From Zelonia costaricensis (taxonomy: Eukaryota > Euglenozoa > Kinetoplastea > Trypanosomatida > Trypanosomatidae), in NCBI GenBank assembly GCA_030849075.1, contig JASAOO010003221.1, positions 1-20,000 on the forward strand: DNA of 20,000 bases. Reading direction: 5' to 3'. Positions 1 to 7,977 of the stretch are shown here, one piece after another (the first letter of the stretch is position 1; each line of letters begins with the position of its first letter). The notes under the pieces are model-generated. The model was given only the letters and a program-made list of their open reading frames with translations, was not told the origin of the DNA and made no database searches. The position numbers and the translations under genes are program-made.

Positions 1-752
1 AGGTGAACACCTGACGCGTAGTCCCTCGGTTGAAAAACAAAAGGGGAGCGTCAAAGAGCCCAGCGGTAGTTGGGTCGCCTGCTCTTGAAACCTCTGCGCG
101 TGTGCGTGTGTGCGTGTGTGTGCCCAAATGACAAAGGTGAAAGTGAGAGATGGCGGCGCAGGGAGAGCCTCGGGGGGGAGGAAGCTGCAGGCAGTGGAGG
201 CGTTTGTGTTCGTGTGTGGAGGGGTGGGGGTGCCTATGTGTGTGTGTGTAGTTTACAGGGAAAAAGAGGAGTGAGGGGAGTGGCGGGGTGGCGAGAAAAG
301 TGAGGTGAAGCCGCGTCTCGTGTCCACTCGCCAACAGCAGCAGCAGAGGCACGCACGCACGTGGAGTAAGAGAAGGTGTGGGTGTGGGTGTGGGGGGCGG
401 AGTAAGATCAGCAGAGAGAGGCGCAAGGAGTCCCATATATATATACGTAAAGAAAAAGAACTGCACGAGGCGGTGGGCGCAGGCGCGTCAAGCCGCCGCC
501 CGCGTTCGTCCCGCTGTCTGTGAACTGGCAGGTGCACCGCACCAGCACGCACACGCAAACAACACGCACGCTACCTCAAAAATAAGGAAGAGAGGGAAGA
601 GTCAAGGTCGGACGCGCGGGGTGCGCGCCGCGTCCCTGGGCACCGGAACGGCGACAACAGGGAAAGGATGCGGCCGGTGGAACTTTTCTACGTGGGAAGA
701 CAGTAGGGGGTGCGTCGCGTCCCGGTGTCTACCTCTGTTTGTTTGGGTGGGT

Positions 753-764
753 GGGGGGGGGGGG
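753..764. repeat. G12 homopolymer
   Basis: An uninterrupted run of twelve G on the plus strand, inside a G-rich, GT-rich spacer. It would be a C12 run in the minus-strand transcript. Homopolymers of this length are prone to length error in assemblies. Confidence 0.9.
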
Positions 765-1043
765 TGTTTCCTAAGAGGGAGAGGGGTGGGAGGAGGGGAT
801 GTGCGCACAGCACGAGGCCACGCTGACACTGCACAACGGCAGGTCGCGTGTGGCGTAGGTGTGTGTGGTGTGTGGTGTGTGGTGTGTGTGTATAAGTGAG
901 GGAGCATCAATCAAGAGTAGAGGAGAGGAGGGGGGGCAAGTGCTGGTTGAAGTACAGAAGTGGTACACGAGGGAGACGCGCAGCTCCCGTGGGCACGCCC
1001 CACGCAGAGAGGAGACACGGGCCAACCGGCAGGGGGGTGGGAC

Positions 1044-1072
1044 AGCAGGTCAGACAACGTGTCTGACCTGCT
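1044..1072. repeat. Perfect 13-bp inverted repeat with 3-nt loop
   Basis: AGCAGGTCAGACA (1044-1056) is followed by the loop ACG (1057-1059) and then TGTCTGACCTGCT (1060-1072), the exact reverse complement of the left arm. It lies about 500 nt past the stop codon of the chaperonin-like gene, so it would form a strong RNA hairpin in that gene's 3' UTR if transcribed. No T-run follows, and bacterial-type termination does not apply in this type of organism. Function unknown. Confidence 0.9.
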
Positions 1073-1566
1073 TTGCCACACTCTACATCACACTCTGCAG
1101 TGCACCTCTGTACGCATGTTCGGGCATGAGCAGCGGTTGTGACGCCCTTTTGAGTCTACGCTCACTCCCACACGCCTCAACCATGGAGCGCAACAGTGTC
1201 GAGTGTCCAACGCTGTTCTTCTTCTTCGCGTGGAGACGGGGGCCGTTTCTGCGCCGCGTGGATGCACTCTCGCACACACGCACACACAAGCCCAAAACTC
1301 ACATGGTCGCTGTGGACGCCTTCAGCGCACGGCACGACACATGCAGAGCAGTCGAATTAAAAAAGAAGATACGCGTGTGAGCCGGTGCAGCGGACGCGCG
1401 CCGCGGAGGTGTGAGGCCAGCTGCACTCGTCCGATGCCGCGGGCGAGTGCAGGGAACGTATGCTCCTCCCCCGCCCCGCCCCGCCCCTTCCCGCCGCCGC
1501 CCCCTCCTCATACCTGCCACCCCACCGAGATGGGGAACGGGAAAGGAGGGGGCGGCGGTGCGCCCC

Positions 1567-4500
1567 TCACAGGGCGGGGAGGAAGACGAGCCCGGTGGCG
1601 GCCGCGTCGCTGCCAAGAAGCACGGTGCGGCCGAGCTCATCGAGGCACTCAGCCAGTGCCCCATAAGCGCACTGGACCGACAACCACGACTCCACCGCAG
1701 CAGCAGGGGCGGTGCCGTCGCCTTCTTCTCGCGTGGCCGCCTCGGGGGCGGGGCAGCAGTCCACGTAGCGCTGCAGCGCACGCCACGCCTCGTCCAGCGA
1801 TGGCGCCTCTGGGCCGTGCTGCACGGCGAGCAGCTCGTACGACCACAGGGCATCGCGCAGCGCGCAGGCGGCACGCACCGCGCTCCGCGAAGAAGGAGGC
1901 TCGCCAGGGTCCCGCGAGCCCGGGATGGCGCCATCGCACGTGGGCTGCTCGCAGAGCACGCGATCCAGCGCACGGATCGCTGTGGCGACTGCCCCGCCGG
2001 CGCCACTCAAGGCCATCGGCTGGGATAACGCCTCTGGCAGTACGAGCCCGTGCAGCAGCAGGCGCCAGTGGTGCTGAACGGCGTAGAGAAGCTCCTCCAT
2101 GCCAGCCCGCGTGGCGGCCCCGACGAGCACGCTGGTGTAGACAAACGGGAGCGGCGGCACACCCACGTCGTCGGCGTACCAAGCTGCCATCCAGGCTGTC
2201 TCGTCCCCGTCCGACGACGGGAGGTCTGTGAGGCAAGAGAAAGACGAGTGCGAGCTCGGCGCGGTGCTCGCCTCGCTGCTGCTCGACTCCGTGGTGTCGT
2301 CCTGGAAGCGCATCGACATGGCGTCTGGATGCTGCGACGGCACCCCCAACTCTCTCGAAGCCCCGGCAGACGAGTGGCACGAGCGTGAGGTGGGGCTCCC
2401 GCTGCGCGACAGCGCGCTTGCAGGCGGTGTCTCGCGCGGCGCGTCTGCCTCCTCCACAACGGGGCACGCACCGAGAACAAACGCGTAGTGCTCCCGAACC
2501 TCCGTGAAAGTTGTCGCGTACCGCGGGTGACGCAGCCCCCTCGTCCCTTCCGCAGCGTCCGCAGACACGAGCGAGGAGGGCGGCGCGTACAGCTGGCCAC
2601 GGAGGGGAAATGCAACCAGTCCGCAGTCGCCACCAGGGCGCCGGCGTTCTCGTGGCGGCTGCGCGCCAGCCACACTCGCACCACTGCCGTCCCCGCACCG
2701 TCGCACAACGCGAAGCGAGTCCGCGGGGGTTGCCGACGTGTTTGGCTGCACCTCAAAGCGCAGCGCAAGCTGCTGCAGCCCCCACCGCCCCACCGCGCTG
2801 AGCAAGAGCAGCGGCCGCGATGCGGTACCCCACTCCGCTTCGATGTGTCCCTGTGTTGCCTTCGACACGGCGGCCTGCACCACCACCACCACCCACCCAA
2901 CACGCACCAGTGCATCGAGGGCGGCGCGAAGTGCGGCGAGGGCCGCCGCCTCCACCGGAAATGTTTCGAAGAGCAGCAGCAATTCGACCCGGTGCAGCCG
3001 TGCCGCGGCGACGGCGCTGACGGACGTGAACAGAGCGTGGGCGTCGTCGCAGCTGGAGTGCACCGCCGCGTCGGCCACGTCGGCTTCGACGAGGCTGACC
3101 GCTGCAAGCGCAGTGGGGGGCGACCAGACGCACGTGCCGGCGGGCGTGCGCGCATCGGCCGTTTCGTCACGTCGGCCGCCACCCGCGAGCGAGCGGATTC
3201 GAGTAGCAGCGATGGACAGCCCAGGCAGCACCACCGCACGGCGCTGCCGCCGCAGACCAAAGTCCGGCAGCGGACGCACGTGCAGCGGCGACGATGTTGA
3301 CGGCATCAGCCAACCGCCTGCAGTGCCGGCGCTGGTGAGGCTGAGCGGCACGTCCGCGTCGGCGCCGTCGCCCATGGGAAACGGAACAAGCTGCACGGCG
3401 CGGCTGCACAGGTTCAGTGCGTGCTGCATCACCTCCGCCGCGCGACCCTCCGTGGCTGCGTCGAGGTGCCGCAGTGGGACGCTTGGATCAGCTTGAGGGG
3501 TGAGTCGGTCCACCCAGTCGCAGACGGCCGACAAGAGCGGCTCGGCCAGGGACGCCGCAACAGCCGCGACGACGTACACCGACGTCTGCGCGGGGGAGGC
3601 AGCGACAACGCCGCCTCCGCAGGTGGGCAGGACGCTGTCTGGGCCGCTGGAAGAGGTAAGCCCGCAAAGCGCACTTGCCGTCTCGAGCCATAGCGCCGCA
3701 GAGGAGGGTGAGCACGTTGGCTGCTGGGCCTCCGTGCGCCGCAGCGCCCGCCGCCCCCGCTGAAGGACCAGTGGCCCCGCCATGGTGCCCGCTGCAGCGC
3801 GGGAGTGCAACGCCCGCTGCACGCCTGGTAGCACCGTGGTGTGCACGAGCTGCACGAAAAACCTTGGATGCGTGGCGAAGACATCGTCCGGCTCCGCCCC
3901 GACTGGCCACGGCTCCACCGACGCGCCTTCTCCCGGTTCCTGGTCCATCACCGCCGCTGCGAGCAGGCGCTCACCCGCCTCGCGCTCCCACCGGAGGTAG
4001 GCATCAGTGCGGACCCCGGCATCCGACGGAGCCGCACCCCCGACGGCGCGCCGCTCGCGCAAACGGAGCTCGGCGTCGCGGGCGAGGAGGCGGTACACGT
4101 CGAGTGCGACCCATGCGATGAAGTTGACCGCAGCTCCGCCAGCGCCACCGCCGTAGCCGTCGCAAGGCGGAGCGCTGCCGACGCCGCTGTCAATGGCAGC
4201 TGCAGCTACGCCCCCGTCCACGGCTTCACTGAAATTCGTGCAAGCCGGGCCGACGTGAACGGCTGCGACGTACGCGCTGAGGTGGCGCCCCACCACATCA
4301 GCAAGGTAGAGGAGGACGGACGACGTTCGCCAGGCGCCCTCATCGCCTTGCAGCGGGCTCACAGAAACCGCAGCACCGGCGCACGAGTGAGGCGCGGCTG
4401 CATCGTCGCCTCCTTTCTCGCGTGCGCGAGGGACGCTGAATGGAATGAGGTGCATCACCTCCGCGGCGTCCAGCGCCACGGTGTGGCTTACGCTGGAGTG

Positions 4501-4608
4501 CCGACCATTGCCGTTCGGCAGCAGCCGGCGCGCGTGACCGTCCAAGGACGAAGTGGAGACGTAGCCGTCGATGTGGCGCTGCAGTTGGGCCGCCGCAGCA
4601 GAGGACAT
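1567..4608 (-). CDS. Divergent group II chaperonin-like protein (MKKS/BBS12 type), putative
   Basis: A 1013-residue protein starting at an ATG and ending in TGA. I infer a strongly diverged TCP-1/Cpn60-II fold from three collinear blocks. Residues 22-125 resemble the N-terminal equatorial domain: the stretch around RRLLPNGNG, then HTVALDAAEV, then GDEGAWRTSSVLLYLADVV, where canonical chaperonins carry an NDG and a GDGTT motif. Residues 455-620 resemble the second intermediate and apical region, with RAVVLPGLSIAAT and WVVVVVQAAVSKATQGHI. Residues 822-885 resemble the return to the equatorial domain, with YTSVLVGAATRAGMEEL and LSGAGGAVATAIRAL in place of the usual GGGA motif; 915-1000 is a helical tail. 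Nucleotide-binding motifs are degenerate, as in the Bardet-Biedl chaperonins, so ATPase activity is doubtful. The protein is about twice the usual 530-560 residues because of inserts, including a Ser-rich one at about 720-805. A PIKfyve-type chaperonin-like domain is less likely because no FYVE or kinase domain is present. The fold assignment rests on motif reading only. Confidence 0.9.
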   Translation of the reverse strand: MSSAAAAQLQRHIDGYVSTSSLDGHARRLLPNGNGRHSSVSHTVALDAAEVMHLIPFSVPRAREKGGDDAAAPHSCAGAAVSVSPLQGDEGAWRTSSVLLYLADVVGRHLSAYVAAVHVGPACTNFSEAVDGGVAAAAIDSGVGSAPPCDGYGGGAGGAAVNFIAWVALDVYRLLARDAELRLRERRAVGGAAPSDAGVRTDAYLRWEREAGERLLAAAVMDQEPGEGASVEPWPVGAEPDDVFATHPRFFVQLVHTTVLPGVQRALHSRAAAGTMAGPLVLQRGRRALRRTEAQQPTCSPSSAALWLETASALCGLTSSSGPDSVLPTCGGGVVAASPAQTSVYVVAAVAASLAEPLLSAVCDWVDRLTPQADPSVPLRHLDAATEGRAAEVMQHALNLCSRAVQLVPFPMGDGADADVPLSLTSAGTAGGWLMPSTSSPLHVRPLPDFGLRRQRRAVVLPGLSIAATRIRSLAGGGRRDETADARTPAGTCVWSPPTALAAVSLVEADVADAAVHSSCDDAHALFTSVSAVAAARLHRVELLLLFETFPVEAAALAALRAALDALVRVGWVVVVVQAAVSKATQGHIEAEWGTASRPLLLLSAVGRWGLQQLALRFEVQPNTSATPADSLRVVRRCGDGSGASVAGAQPPRERRRPGGDCGLVAFPLRGQLYAPPSSLVSADAAEGTRGLRHPRYATTFTEVREHYAFVLGACPVVEEADAPRETPPASALSRSGSPTSRSCHSSAGASRELGVPSQHPDAMSMRFQDDTTESSSSEASTAPSSHSSFSCLTDLPSSDGDETAWMAAWYADDVGVPPLPFVYTSVLVGAATRAGMEELLYAVQHHWRLLLHGLVLPEALSQPMALSGAGGAVATAIRALDRVLCEQPTCDGAIPGSRDPGEPPSSRSAVRAACALRDALWSYELLAVQHGPEAPSLDEAWRALQRYVDCCPAPEAATREEGDGTAPAAAVESWLSVQCAYGALAECLDELGRTVLLGSDAAATGLVFLPAL

Positions 4609-4728
4609 GCACCGTCTCTCTCCACCGTTCCCCTCCTCTTGCTATCGATGCGGTAAAGGGTGCGCACTGCAGGGTCGCCACTCCGAGGCATGTGGGTCTG
4701 GTGAGTCGAGTGTTGCCGAGTGTGTGCG

Positions 4729-4790
4729 CTGACGAGGTGCATAAGCCACAGAAAAGGAAGAAGAGGCGGAGATGTCAAGAGGAGGTGGCA
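4729..4790 (-). promoter_or_regulatory. Candidate spliced-leader acceptor for the chaperonin-like gene
   Basis: Read on the minus strand, a pyrimidine-rich stretch (about 4789-4750) is followed by the first AG at 4730-4729. This would give a leader of about 120 nt before the ATG at 4608. That leader contains an upstream ATG at 4691 in another frame. If a later AG (for example near 4671) is used instead, the upstream ATG is excluded. Confidence 0.4.
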
Positions 4791-5425
4791 ACCGCTGCGG
4801 CGCAGCACGCATAGAGAGACGGCGTAGGCAACCTCCAGTGTGGTCGTGATGGTGCACAGTAGGCAACTCCACCGCGGCCAGCGCACCCCGCACTCTCTGC
4901 GGGTGGGGGTCCTCGTGCACCGGCTGGTGAAAGCCCAAAGCTCGGGAAGGCGTGGATCGGCGTGCACCACATGCCCGCACGTTTCTCAAGATCGCGCACC
5001 CACAGCGCCCGCTCGGTGCCCCCTCCCCTCCCCCCCCCCTCTCTCCTAATCAGGCGGAGTGTGCCCCGCACGACGCGCGTCGACCAGCTCGTTCAACCAC
5101 GTCCATTAGAGCGCAGTCACGCATCGGGGGAGGGGGGGAGAAGAGGAAAACGGAGCCCCTGAAGGACGTTGTGGGGGCGAGCGAGAGACAGTGGCCAGCG
5201 AGGTGACAGTCGCGCGCGCGCATGTTACGCTGGCGGAGATCAACACGCCGCAGCAGTGAGCTGCCTCGGCACGCCTCTCCTTTTTTCGTTTGTTTTGCGT
5301 TAGAAGAGCAGCAAAAGGAGCTCGTCCTTCCATGAGGTGAAGGCCTGCAGCGAAACCCACTTCCGTTTCTTCACAGGCGAGGCCATCCCCGTCTCATCCG
5401 CAGTCATCCACTGTCTGCTGCAATA

Positions 5426-5450
5426 GCGGACACGACACCATCGTGTCGGC
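5426..5450. repeat. Short imperfect inverted repeat
   Basis: GACACGA (5429-5435) pairs with TCGTGTC (5441-5447) across a 5-nt loop. After one G-G mismatch the stem continues two more pairs, giving a ten-position stem. It lies in the 3' UTR or spacer downstream of the 532-residue protein gene. No function is evident. Confidence 0.65.
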
Positions 5451-5605
5451 CTCACGCTCGTGGCCGCTGTGCGCAGCGGCTCTCATGCGCACTCACACGC
5501 GCGTGTGCGAAGGCCGGAGCTGAGCAGAGAGAAAAAGAGAAAACCGCAGAGTCGCACACTGGGCAGCTTGCTGGGCTGCTGCGAGTTCACAGGTGTGCGT
5601 GCGTA

Positions 5606-5629
5606 TGTGTGTGTGTGTGTGTGTGTGTG
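5606..5629. repeat. (TG)12 microsatellite
   Basis: A clean TG dinucleotide run beginning 27 nt beyond the stop codon of the 532-residue protein gene. It would be a CA repeat at the start of that mRNA's 3' UTR. Similar tracts recur in the spacers of the left two thirds of the window. Confidence 0.95.
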
Positions 5630-5656
5630 CGTGTATCTTGTTAGGAAGGGCCTGCA

Positions 5657-7255
5657 TTACTTACCCACAGGTCCCATCGCGTACACAAACTCCATGCGTG
5701 ACGCGCCGTGGTGGGAGAGGTTGACCATGACGTGCGTGGGCACCGACGTCACCGTCCGCCGGCCGCGCGCCGCTGGAAAGAAGGCTGACGCAGGGGCGCC
5801 AGCGACGTCGGGGTCGGCACCGTTGCGGCCGCTGTCGGCCTCGGGCAGCAGCGTCGTGTGTGGATGCCCAGCTGGCGCACTGCTGGCGGAAAGGGGTGGA
5901 GAAGCCGTGGTGGAAGTGGAGCGTGGGCTGCCACCCGTCGATACCCCACCCCCGCCGCCGCGACCCGCGCTGCCGTTGTACGGCACGACGGTGTACGGCC
6001 CCGCTGCGTGCGGTGGACCCGCAGCGGAAGACACGACTGGGGACGTCGAAGGCTGCGGCTGCTGTTGCTGCTGCTCCGCCGCAATCGCCGCCTCCCGGCT
6101 TTCCCACTGCCGCAGGAACTCCATGGGCGTAGGCGCCAGGCACACCTCCAGCGCGGCCTTCGGGGTGGCATCGGCGCCGCCCGGGCCTGGTAGAGCGGCG
6201 GTGGTGGTGGTGGTGGCGGTGCCTTTGCGGTCGCGCTCCACAGTCACGCGGTCGACATGCACCGCGCCGACCGGCATCGTCATCGTCCACGGCTGCAGGC
6301 GCGTCGCCAGCTCGGGGATGCTGCTCAGCTTCAGGTTCGGGTTGTGTAGGTCGTACGCCACTGTGCCATCCACGAGGGCACCCACCGCGGCGCTCCCGCT
6401 CGCAGCGGCGGCCTTGGAGAGGAAGATGCCGGAGGGGCGGCCGTCCGCGTGACTGGTGGTCAGCGCCGCAGCGACCAATGCCGGTGCGGGTCGGCGGTTG
6501 CCAGCGGCCACGCCCTGCTTCTCCCGCTCGATGGCCTGCAATGCATGGCGCATCGTCTCCTGCGCATCCACGAGTCCGAGCGAGTCAAACGGGGAGCTTG
6601 CGCCGATGCCCGACGCCGACGCCGCCGCTGCCGCTGAAGCAGCCGACACCGAGCCCGCGCTCCTCAAGCCGGTGGTGCGAGACGCCTTCGCCGGGCGGCT
6701 GCCACCACCATCGCTGCCCGACGCGCTGCCAGACGCGCGCTCACGCTTCCGCTGCTGCTTCTGCATCTTCTCCAGCGCCGCCCGACCCACGTGCTCGAGG
6801 TACGCCACACCGAGGACGCTCGTGTGTGTCGCCACATACGCGGCCACCTCCTTCAAAAAGTTCGCCTCGGTGATGCCGTCAACGTCGGCGTCGGGTGCCG
6901 TGGCTGCGCGGCAGCCGGGGTGCGTGAGCTCGTACACGGCGTCCTCGACATCTGCGAGGCAGCGCAGCGCACTCACGCAGAACTCCGTGTACAGGCTGGT
7001 GAACTTGCGCTGCGAGTCGGTGCCCCGCACCACGCCGCTGGCTGCGGCCACGACGTTCTTCAGGAGGCGGTGCACGACAGGGAGGTGGGGACTGCTCGTC
7101 GACTGCGCGATCGCCTTAATGAGAAGGAAGTCGCCGCCAGGTTGAGTGACGTCGCCCGCCGCGTCGCCGACGTCTGCGTGGGGCGGCAGCGGCGTCGCCA
7201 CCGGTGGCTTGCCGCCACGTGCTCGTGCGGAACCACCGCCCCCTCTGTGGTTCAT
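5657..7255 (-). CDS. Hypothetical protein with helical N-terminal domain and low-complexity linkers
   Basis: 532 residues from the first in-frame ATG. The frame stays open further upstream but offers only a GTG at 7330, which trypanosomatids do not use, and the likely splice AG at 7320-7319 falls between the two. Residues about 41-168 form a plausible helical domain (FLLIKAIAQ, then VVHRLLKNVV, then RKFTSLYTEFCVSALRCLADVEDAVYEL) that ends in a basic helix. A weak similarity to PUB/PUG domains is possible but unproven. Ser/Ala/Gly-rich linkers follow, with a conserved-looking segment around 300-345 (VAYDLHNPNLKLSSIPELATRLQPW), a short polyQ near 394-400, and a terminal block NLSHHGASRMEFVYAMGP. 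There is no signal peptide and no membrane segment. I do not recognise the family; a nuclear or cytosolic adaptor is only a guess from composition. Confidence 0.85.
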   Translation of the reverse strand: MNHRGGGGSARARGGKPPVATPLPPHADVGDAAGDVTQPGGDFLLIKAIAQSTSSPHLPVVHRLLKNVVAAASGVVRGTDSQRKFTSLYTEFCVSALRCLADVEDAVYELTHPGCRAATAPDADVDGITEANFLKEVAAYVATHTSVLGVAYLEHVGRAALEKMQKQQRKRERASGSASGSDGGGSRPAKASRTTGLRSAGSVSAASAAAAASASGIGASSPFDSLGLVDAQETMRHALQAIEREKQGVAAGNRRPAPALVAAALTTSHADGRPSGIFLSKAAAASGSAAVGALVDGTVAYDLHNPNLKLSSIPELATRLQPWTMTMPVGAVHVDRVTVERDRKGTATTTTTAALPGPGGADATPKAALEVCLAPTPMEFLRQWESREAAIAAEQQQQQPQPSTSPVVSSAAGPPHAAGPYTVVPYNGSAGRGGGGGVSTGGSPRSTSTTASPPLSASSAPAGHPHTTLLPEADSGRNGADPDVAGAPASAFFPAARGRRTVTSVPTHVMVNLSHHGASRMEFVYAMGPVGK

Positions 7256-7376
7256 ACTTGATGCTCCTCTTTTTTGCGATGGTGCAGTTCCGCCTATGCA
7301 CCCTTCCGGAGGGTACAGCTGTCGGATCACGAAAGAACCGTAAGCGACGCATCGGGACGTGATGAGCGCATGTGTA

Positions 7377-7395
7377 TGTGTGTGTGTGTGTGTGT
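7377..7395. repeat. (TG)n microsatellite
   Basis: A TG run of 19 nt lying between the candidate pyrimidine tract and the candidate splice AG of the gene at 5657-7255, so it would be removed during trans-splicing. Confidence 0.9.
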
Positions 7396-7461
7396 TTCGT
7401 GCGTGTCAACACACAAGACAAGTGCGGAACCGGTGCATGGAAGAAGAAGGAAAAGGTTCGT

Positions 7462-7477
7462 GGGGGGGGGGGGGGGG
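7462..7477. repeat. G16 homopolymer
   Basis: Sixteen consecutive G on the plus strand, the longest homopolymer in the window. On the transcribed strand it forms a C16 block within the polypyrimidine tract of the gene at 5657-7255. Confidence 0.95.
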
Positions 7478-7680
7478 CGGAGAGGTTTCCACGGCAAAAA
7501 GGGGGGCGAAAGGGTGCCCCATGTGTCGGATTCATCGTGTGATGTGCTCGTCGCCGGCGGCTGTTTCGTTTCTTGTCGTTCTCGTGTTCTTCTTTTTTGT
7601 TTTCAGTTTCGATGTGCGCGGCAGTAAGGCGGGGATGCACATGGTGTGCGTTGCGCTGGGAGAGTGCAATTGAGTATGTA

Positions 7681-7699
7681 TGTGTGTGTGTGTGTGTGT
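7681..7699. repeat. (TG)n microsatellite
   Basis: A TG run of 19 nt about 280 nt downstream of the hydrolase stop codon, in its presumed 3' UTR. Confidence 0.9.
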
Positions 7700-7977
7700 C
7701 TTGTTGCGTTGAAAGACGAAGAAGCTCTTGCTCTGAAGGAAAAGAGAGAGAGAGACGAAGCGGAGGGGGGAGACGAACCCCAGCACGGAGGGCGCGTGAG
7801 CCGAATGTGCTGCAGGGGGACGGAACACGGTGAGAAGGGCAGCAGACAAACAACGCGGCACGGGTGCAGATCTTACAAAGCCAACGTGAACAAGCCAGGA
7901 CAGACTTGAACAAGAAAAAAGAAAAAGGTCGTGACAGGTGGTGGGCAAAAAGGCTGCCGCCGCCCCGCTCCCAGCCC

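Larger units (their letters stand above)
1..1566. other. Non-coding spacer downstream of the chaperonin-like gene
   Basis: No reading frame here has protein-like composition on either strand. The stretch holds GT-rich tracts (about 100-120, 230-250 and 855-895), a G12 run at 753-764, a short TA repeat near 435-445, and a perfect inverted repeat at 1044-1072. Because the neighbouring gene reads leftward and ends at 1567, this is most likely its 3' UTR followed by intergenic DNA leading to a gene beyond the left edge. Purine-rich stretches at about 395-425 and 575-605 would be pyrimidine tracts on the transcribed strand and could serve a downstream splice acceptor, but I cannot assign one. Confidence 0.7.
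4609..5656. other. Intergenic spacer with chaperonin-like gene leader and upstream 3' UTR
   Basis: About 1.05 kb without a convincing gene. On the minus strand it should hold the 3' UTR of the 532-residue protein gene, then a polypyrimidine tract and AG at 4729-4790, then a 5' leader of about 120 nt. A (GT)12 tract lies 27 nt past the upstream stop codon. An imperfect hairpin lies at 5426-5450. Short frames here are low-complexity. Confidence 0.7.
7319..7477 (-). promoter_or_regulatory. Candidate spliced-leader acceptor for the 532-residue protein gene
   Basis: On the minus strand a C16 run (7477-7462) passes into a T/C-rich stretch ending near 7440. The next AG is at 7320-7319, about 120 nt downstream, after a CA repeat. 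The resulting leader would be about 63 nt with no upstream ATG before 7255. The long tract-to-AG distance makes this less certain than the other acceptors. Confidence 0.35.
7256..7977. other. Intergenic spacer with two (GT)n tracts and a G16 run
   Basis: About 720 nt holding, on the minus strand, the 3' UTR of the hydrolase gene and the leader of the 532-residue protein gene. It includes TG tracts at 7377-7395 and 7681-7699 and a G16 run at 7462-7477. Frames in both directions are low-complexity. I see no RNA gene. Confidence 0.7.

Noticed and set aside
1203..3300. Long plus-strand open frames opposite the chaperonin-like gene
   Set aside because: They are antisense shadows of a GC-rich coding region, with Arg/Pro/Ala-rich low-complexity translations and the wrong strand for this unidirectional array.
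1567..4608. Chaperonin-like domain of a PIKfyve/Fab1 lipid kinase
   Set aside because: No FYVE finger and no C-terminal lipid-kinase domain are present in the protein. The blocks span the whole chaperonin fold, including a clear C-terminal equatorial return.
7256..7330. Longer version of the 532-residue protein starting at 7330
   Set aside because: The codon at 7330-7328 is GTG, not ATG, and the likely splice AG lies downstream of it at 7320-7319. The first true ATG is at 7255.
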